Below, in pieces: positions 59,689 to 64,000 of a stretch of DNA of 64,000 bases. Every line of letters begins with the position of its first letter. Positions within the stretch are counted from its first letter, which is position 1. The DNA lies in NCBI RefSeq assembly GCF_046614695.1, contig NZ_JBKKHQ010000001.1, positions 248,001 through 312,000 on the forward strand, read 5' to 3'. This DNA comes from Pokkaliibacter sp046614695 (GTDB lineage: Bacteria; Pseudomonadota; Gammaproteobacteria; Pseudomonadales; Balneatricaceae). Both the position numbers and the translations under genes were made by a program. The notes beneath the pieces are model-generated. The model did not search any database. It was given only the letters and a program-made list of their open reading frames with translations, and had not been told where the DNA came from.

Positions 59689-61836
59689 TCTCAGCCCGCT
59701 CGCCCTTAATACCCGGCGTTTAATCGCTTCGGTAAAGACCCAGTCACCGCCGGACGGCGCGAGGGTAAACCAGCGTTTTGCGCGGGTGATGCCGGTGTAA
59801 ATCAGTTCACGGGTGAGGCCCTGTGAGAGATGATCAGGCAGCACCAGCGCGGTATGGCTGAATTCCGAGCCCTGGGATTTGTGCACCGTCATGGCGAACA
59901 CCGTATCCACCTGATTCAGTCGGCTGGGCAGCACCCAGCGAATGGCATGCTCGCCCGTGCCGCTTTTCGCGCTCGTATCCGGAAAAGCTACTTTCAGGCT
60001 AAAACCGCCCTGCCCATCCGGCACGCTAAAGGTGATGCCGATGTCGCCGTTCATCAGGCCAAGGCTGTAGTCATTACGCACCACCATTACCGGACGGCCT
60101 TCATACCAGCTTGTCTTACCATTGGCGCCACTGAGTGTACCGTTGATAGCGCCGCTGATCAGCCCGCGCCGCTGCAGGACTTTGGCAATACGAAGATTCA
60201 GCCCCTCAACGCCCCAGTTACCCTGCCGCACCGTACTCAGCACCTGAAAACTGCCGTGGGCAGCCAGCACCTGTTGCGCCCAGTGATCCACCTCCGCCTG
60301 CGTGGCGGAATCTGCGGGCCGCAGCGCTTTTAACTGCTGCAAATAATAGCGATAGCCAACGGGCTGCTGCTCTTGTGCGGGGAAACCTTGCGGCGCGCCA
60401 TCAATCACCAGTGCGGCAAAGGCGGAGTCCTCCTCAGCGCTGACGGGCCAGCGGCTCAAGTCGGTAAAGCCTTTCGACCATAAACGCGCGGCGGTGCGGG
60501 TATCGCTCTGGTTGACCGCTTTGGCCAGCTGGCCGATACCGCTGTCAGCATGAAAACGATGGCTCTGGCGCAGCATTACCACGGACTGATCCAGCACATC
60601 GCCTTCGGCGCTCTGGTATTCAGTAGGAATGGCCTGGCCGGTCAGCTGTTCCAGTAATTGCGCTGTTTCTGGCGTGTAGCGGCCCTGCTCGGCATAGCGG
60701 CACAGTTCACCCAGCACCGCGCCTGCTTCCACCGATGCCAACTGATCTTTATCGCCCAGTAAAATCAGCCGACCGTGATCGGGCATGGCGGCTAACAGCG
60801 CGGCCATCATCTCCAGATCAACCATCGAGGCTTCATCCACCACCAGCAAATCCAGCCCCAAACGGCGGCCTACATGGTGAATAAAGTGTCGGCTGTCCGG
60901 ACGACTACCGAGCAGGCGGTGCAAGGTCGATGCCTCGCTGGTGAGCGAATCCAGCACGCCATCTGGCAGTGAGCTGGCATTCAAACGGGTGAGCGCACCG
61001 CTGATGGATTCCGTCAGCCTCGCCGCGGCCTTCCCGGTCGGTGCCGCCAGACGAATGCGTAGTGCCCGACCATCGCTTTCCAGTGCCATAGCTTGCAGCG
61101 CCACCAGAAGCTTCACCACCGTTGTGGTTTTGCCGGTGCCGGGGCCGCCGGTGATCAAGGTGAAAGGCCGCGCGGCCGCCATGGCGCAGGCCATTTTCTG
61201 CCAGTCGGTATCGCAGCCGGTGTCGGGGAAAAGCTGATCCAGCAGGTGATGCAAACGCGTTAATTGCGAAGGTTCAAGGGCCGGTTTATCGGCCAGCCGT
61301 GCGACAACCTGCTGCTGCACCGTTTGCTCATACTGCCAGTAACGGCGCAGGTACAGGCGCTGGCCGGTCAGCACCAGTGGTTGGGTGTCTTCAGCCGCCT
61401 GCTCATGGCTGCTGATCCATTCGCACGTCTCCAAAGCCTTGTATAACGCCGCCTTGCTATCGGCATTCACGCCGAGGAAATCGAGCAGCGCCTGCGCAGA
61501 ATGCGCATCGTTCCAGTCGATGACTGCCGCGATTTTAGGCTCGTGGCCTTTCAGCAGAATATCCGAAAGCGTCCGACCTTCCGGCGGCAAACCGAGGGTG
61601 TCGTCCGGTGCTGTCAGCATCGCCTCAAGATCAAGGCAGACATGGCCACGCCCCAGCTGATGGCTCGCCATCACCGTGGCGAACAGCACAACGGGCGCCG
61701 GTGAGTGTTGCTCGCTAAGAAAACGCACCAGCGCCACATCCAGCTCGCGCAGCCAGCCGGCGGCCACCCAGGCATCGAGAATGGCGAGCAGGCGCGCACT
61801 TGGCGGGGCATAGTCAGGTTGGATAAACAAACTCAT
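59680..61836 (-). CDS. recD: RecBCD exonuclease V alpha subunit RecD
   Basis: A 718-residue superfamily 1B helicase. Motif I is LITGGPGTGKTTTVVKLL near residue 233, motif II DLLVVDEASMVDLEM near 334, motif III ILLGDKDQLASVEAGAVLGELC near 362, and the C-terminal motifs include FAMTVHKSQGSEFSHTALV and YTGITRAKRW. The start overlaps the recB stop in ATGA, the usual recB-recD coupling. The length is above E. coli RecD (608 aa), with an insertion after motif III. Confidence 0.95.
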   Translation of the reverse strand: MSLFIQPDYAPPSARLLAILDAWVAAGWLRELDVALVRFLSEQHSPAPVVLFATVMASHQLGRGHVCLDLEAMLTAPDDTLGLPPEGRTLSDILLKGHEPKIAAVIDWNDAHSAQALLDFLGVNADSKAALYKALETCEWISSHEQAAEDTQPLVLTGQRLYLRRYWQYEQTVQQQVVARLADKPALEPSQLTRLHHLLDQLFPDTGCDTDWQKMACAMAAARPFTLITGGPGTGKTTTVVKLLVALQAMALESDGRALRIRLAAPTGKAAARLTESISGALTRLNASSLPDGVLDSLTSEASTLHRLLGSRPDSRHFIHHVGRRLGLDLLVVDEASMVDLEMMAALLAAMPDHGRLILLGDKDQLASVEAGAVLGELCRYAEQGRYTPETAQLLEQLTGQAIPTEYQSAEGDVLDQSVVMLRQSHRFHADSGIGQLAKAVNQSDTRTAARLWSKGFTDLSRWPVSAEEDSAFAALVIDGAPQGFPAQEQQPVGYRYYLQQLKALRPADSATQAEVDHWAQQVLAAHGSFQVLSTVRQGNWGVEGLNLRIAKVLQRRGLISGAINGTLSGANGKTSWYEGRPVMVVRNDYSLGLMNGDIGITFSVPDGQGGFSLKVAFPDTSAKSGTGEHAIRWVLPSRLNQVDTVFAMTVHKSQGSEFSHTALVLPDHLSQGLTRELIYTGITRAKRWFTLAPSGGDWVFTEAIKRRVLRASGLRSA

Positions 61837-64000
61837 GCCGACAACTCCTCTGCCTCATCCGCGAACAACTGCTCCATCGCCTCCACCATCGCTTTAGGTG
61901 GAATATCCACGAAGCAGCCGGCCGTCTGCGCCTCGGTGCCACGCAGGAATAAATACACTGCACCGCCCATGTGCTGATCGTAGTCATAGTCGGGCTGGCG
62001 CGCGCTTAGCAGCCGATGCAGCGCAAAAATATAGAGGGCGTACTGCAAGTCATAACGGTGCGACAGCATCGCCTCTTCCATCGCCTCGCGGGTATAGGCG
62101 CGCTCATCCGGCCCGAGCCAGTTGGACTTGTAATCCAGCACGTAATAACGCCCATCGTGCAGGAAGGTAAGGTCAATAAAGCCCTTGAGCATGCCGTTCA
62201 GGGTTTGTGGCCGCAGGCTTGGGCGCGACTGCCCCGGCATCAGGTAGCGGTGCAGAATGTCATCGAGTTGTGTGGTTTGCGCGCTATGCAGCGAGAACCA
62301 GAACTCCATCTCCATCTGATACTCCGTCAGCTCATTAAGACACAGGCTCACGGCCTCGGAAGTCGCCGCTGAAGGAATGGGCTCTTCTTCCGTCATGCCG
62401 AATAAATCCAGCTGGCCTTGAGTGGCAGGCGCACTTGTTGTCGAGGCAACAGCGCCGGTTTCCGCCACCGCATCAGGCAGGCGTAACGGCGTTTGCAGCA
62501 GTTTTTTTAGCCACTGAAACAGCGGCTCAATCCAGCTGTCCCAGCCGCGTACCTGACAACGCCGGGCGATAATATCCCGCAGCGCTTCTTGCTGATGTAG
62601 CACCTCGGTAAAGCCTGCTTCAGCCACCCATTCGAGCAAACCATGCAGGAAGGTGCCTGGCTCCGCGCCGCGCTCAAAGGCATGCAAGCTCATTGCCTGT
62701 GGCGCCGGGACGACAACTTCCGGCTGCTCGAAGTTCTGGTGCAAATAGCCTTCGGCAAGGTTGGCTTCGGCGGCGGAGGTCAGTGGTAACGCCTCATGAT
62801 GGGATTCCACATCAATGCCGGAATAACTGGTAATCCACCAGCGAAGCCCCGGATGCTGCACCGGCACCCGCGCTTCATTGAGCGCTGCACTCACCTGCGA
62901 ACTGCGATACGCCCTGCCGCTTTCCTCCGGCACCGGCGCAAGGGTAATGTTCTCGCCCTCTCCATCTGCCCAGCGTGCTTGCAGCAGGTTATCGAGATTA
63001 TTTTGATTGAGCACTTCGCCACCGGCGAGCAAATAGCCGGGGGCCGAGCGTTCAAGGTCTGCAACGGGCGCCATCGACATCCAGGTGGCGTGGCGGGCGC
63101 GTGTCAGTGCCACATAAAACTTACGAAGATCTTCCCCCAGCCGTTCCTGATCGACCGCCACGATATCCGCCTCATCAGCGGAAAACGCCAGTTGCGCCTT
63201 GCCATGCTCATCATGCCAGCTCAGGGGCAGCTGCCTTGGGTCAGTCGGGCGAAAAGCACAGGCGAACGGCAGGAAGACCAGCGGATACTCAAGCCCTTTG
63301 GATTTGTGCACAGTGACAACCTTCACCAGCGCTTCATCGCTTTCAAGGCGCAACTTGCGCGCATCGGAATCCGCAAAGGACTCCTCACGTTGCTCAGCAA
63401 GATAGCGCAGCAAACCCTGCTCACCTTCCAGCAGGCTGCTTTGCTGCTGCAGCAGCTCGGCCAGATGCAGAATATTGGTCAGGCTGCGTTCCTGCTCAAG
63501 GGACAGCAAACGCTGCGGCACCGCAAAGCTGTGCAGTAAATGGCGCAGCATGGGCAGCACGCCCTGTCGGCGCCACTGATCACGAAACTGCCGGAACTGC
63601 TCAACCCGCGCTTCCCAGGCCCGTTCCTCATGGTTCAGGCGATCAAGCTCGGCAAAGGCCAAGCCCAGCGATGGCGTGCCCAGTGCCGCACGAATAAAAC
63701 GCTCATTCTCAGGCTCGGCGCACGCCGCCAGCCAGATCTCGACTTCCGCCGCCTCGCTGGTATCAAACACCGACTCCTTATCGGAGAGGTACACGCTCTT
63801 CACATCGTGAGCACGCAGCGCGGTGCGTAGTTTGCTGGCTTCGCTGCCGGTATTGACCAGCACCGCGATATCGCCGGGCGTAACCGCAACGGCCGCGCCG
63901 TCCGGCTGGCGAAACAGCGCCCGCCCTTCTTCTGCGGCCATCAACAGCTCGGCAATTGCCACGGCGCAGCGTTTAGCAAAGGTGGTGACGTAAGCCGCAC
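61833..64000 (-). CDS. recB: RecBCD exonuclease V beta subunit RecB, C-terminal part (runs off window end)
   Basis: The last ~720 residues of RecB. The frame stays open to the window edge (AAYVTTFAKRCAVAIAELL), so the N-terminal helicase motifs lie outside. Visible are helicase motif V/VI strings VVTVHKSKGLEYPLVFLPFACAF and YVALTRARHATW, and the C-terminal nuclease domain with GMLKGFIDLTFLHDGRYYVLDYKSNWLG, which includes the catalytic D...DYK residues. A linker rich in Ala and Thr (AVASTTSAPATQGQLD) precedes the nuclease. Its stop overlaps the recD start by ATGA. Confidence 0.95.
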   Translation of the reverse strand, partial: AAYVTTFAKRCAVAIAELLMAAEEGRALFRQPDGAAVAVTPGDIAVLVNTGSEASKLRTALRAHDVKSVYLSDKESVFDTSEAAEVEIWLAACAEPENERFIRAALGTPSLGLAFAELDRLNHEERAWEARVEQFRQFRDQWRRQGVLPMLRHLLHSFAVPQRLLSLEQERSLTNILHLAELLQQQSSLLEGEQGLLRYLAEQREESFADSDARKLRLESDEALVKVVTVHKSKGLEYPLVFLPFACAFRPTDPRQLPLSWHDEHGKAQLAFSADEADIVAVDQERLGEDLRKFYVALTRARHATWMSMAPVADLERSAPGYLLAGGEVLNQNNLDNLLQARWADGEGENITLAPVPEESGRAYRSSQVSAALNEARVPVQHPGLRWWITSYSGIDVESHHEALPLTSAAEANLAEGYLHQNFEQPEVVVPAPQAMSLHAFERGAEPGTFLHGLLEWVAEAGFTEVLHQQEALRDIIARRCQVRGWDSWIEPLFQWLKKLLQTPLRLPDAVAETGAVASTTSAPATQGQLDLFGMTEEEPIPSAATSEAVSLCLNELTEYQMEMEFWFSLHSAQTTQLDDILHRYLMPGQSRPSLRPQTLNGMLKGFIDLTFLHDGRYYVLDYKSNWLGPDERAYTREAMEEAMLSHRYDLQYALYIFALHRLLSARQPDYDYDQHMGGAVYLFLRGTEAQTAGCFVDIPPKAMVEAMEQLFADEAEELSA

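Noticed and set aside
1..64000. tRNA, rRNA, CRISPR array, intact IS element or prophage
   Set aside because: None was recognised by eye on either strand: no regularly spaced repeats, no transposase motifs, no phage structural or integrase genes.

Overview
The window is about 64 kb of a moderately GC-rich gammaproteobacterial chromosome. Protein-level similarity of acnB, miaE, metH, recB/recD and fdhA, together with a LodA-like quinoenzyme and many AraC/LysR regulators, suggests a marine or host-associated member of the Oceanospirillales or a relative. I cannot name the genus. No rRNA, tRNA, CRISPR array, complete insertion sequence or prophage was seen.

Layout. 0-4.7 kb: core metabolism (metH 5' part, miaE, acnB, a small membrane protein). 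4.7-9.9 kb: a divergent sugar-phosphate locus, with fsa and tkt on the minus strand and a DeoR-type regulator plus two isomerases of the EryH/EryI (erythrulose-phosphate) type on the plus strand. Two perfect palindromes lie at its promoter. 9.9-13.5 kb: an APC permease, a TSUP exporter with an AraC regulator, and an ABZJ_00895-like membrane protein. 13.6-16.5 kb: an ankyrin protein, then a three-gene set with an orphan TAXI-type binding protein. 16.5-22 kb: a sulfatase plus Na+/solute symporter locus between two AraC regulators. 22-25.6 kb: LysR/MFS pair and fdhA.

26-38.3 kb is accessory. It holds (i) a sharply AT-rich two-gene ATPase plus HNH module resembling Septu (PtuA/PtuB); (ii) a three-gene cluster encoding a catalase-like domain fused to a LodA/GoxA-type cysteine-tryptophylquinone oxidase, a LodB-like flavoprotein and a protein whose middle resembles the pore-forming helical domain of Cry insecticidal toxins; and (iii) a second AT-rich patch with a Lit-type (peptidase U49) phage-exclusion protease and a DUF1643 protein.

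38.4-46.3 kb: a LysR-controlled AtuA-type/CitMHS/hydrolase operon, a small kinase and membrane protein, and an aminotransferase translationally coupled to a YheO-like regulator. 46.4-55.3 kb: a membrane protein and two giant paralogous ankyrin proteins (1408 and 1109 aa) with T3 effector-like features. They differ mainly in carrying three versus one copy of a ~154-residue repeat. Each has the same ECF-sigma-type promoter, GGAACC-N16-TACCTAAT, which resembles the hrp box of HrpL-dependent type III secretion genes. 55.3-64 kb: a YciI protein, a tightly overlapping SDR/ABM/Atu4866-like/AraC operon, an HNH endonuclease, and recD-recB (recB runs off the window).

The strongest candidates for undescribed biology are the catalase-LodA / LodB / Cry-like cluster and the paired effector-like giants under a shared hrp-box-like promoter.
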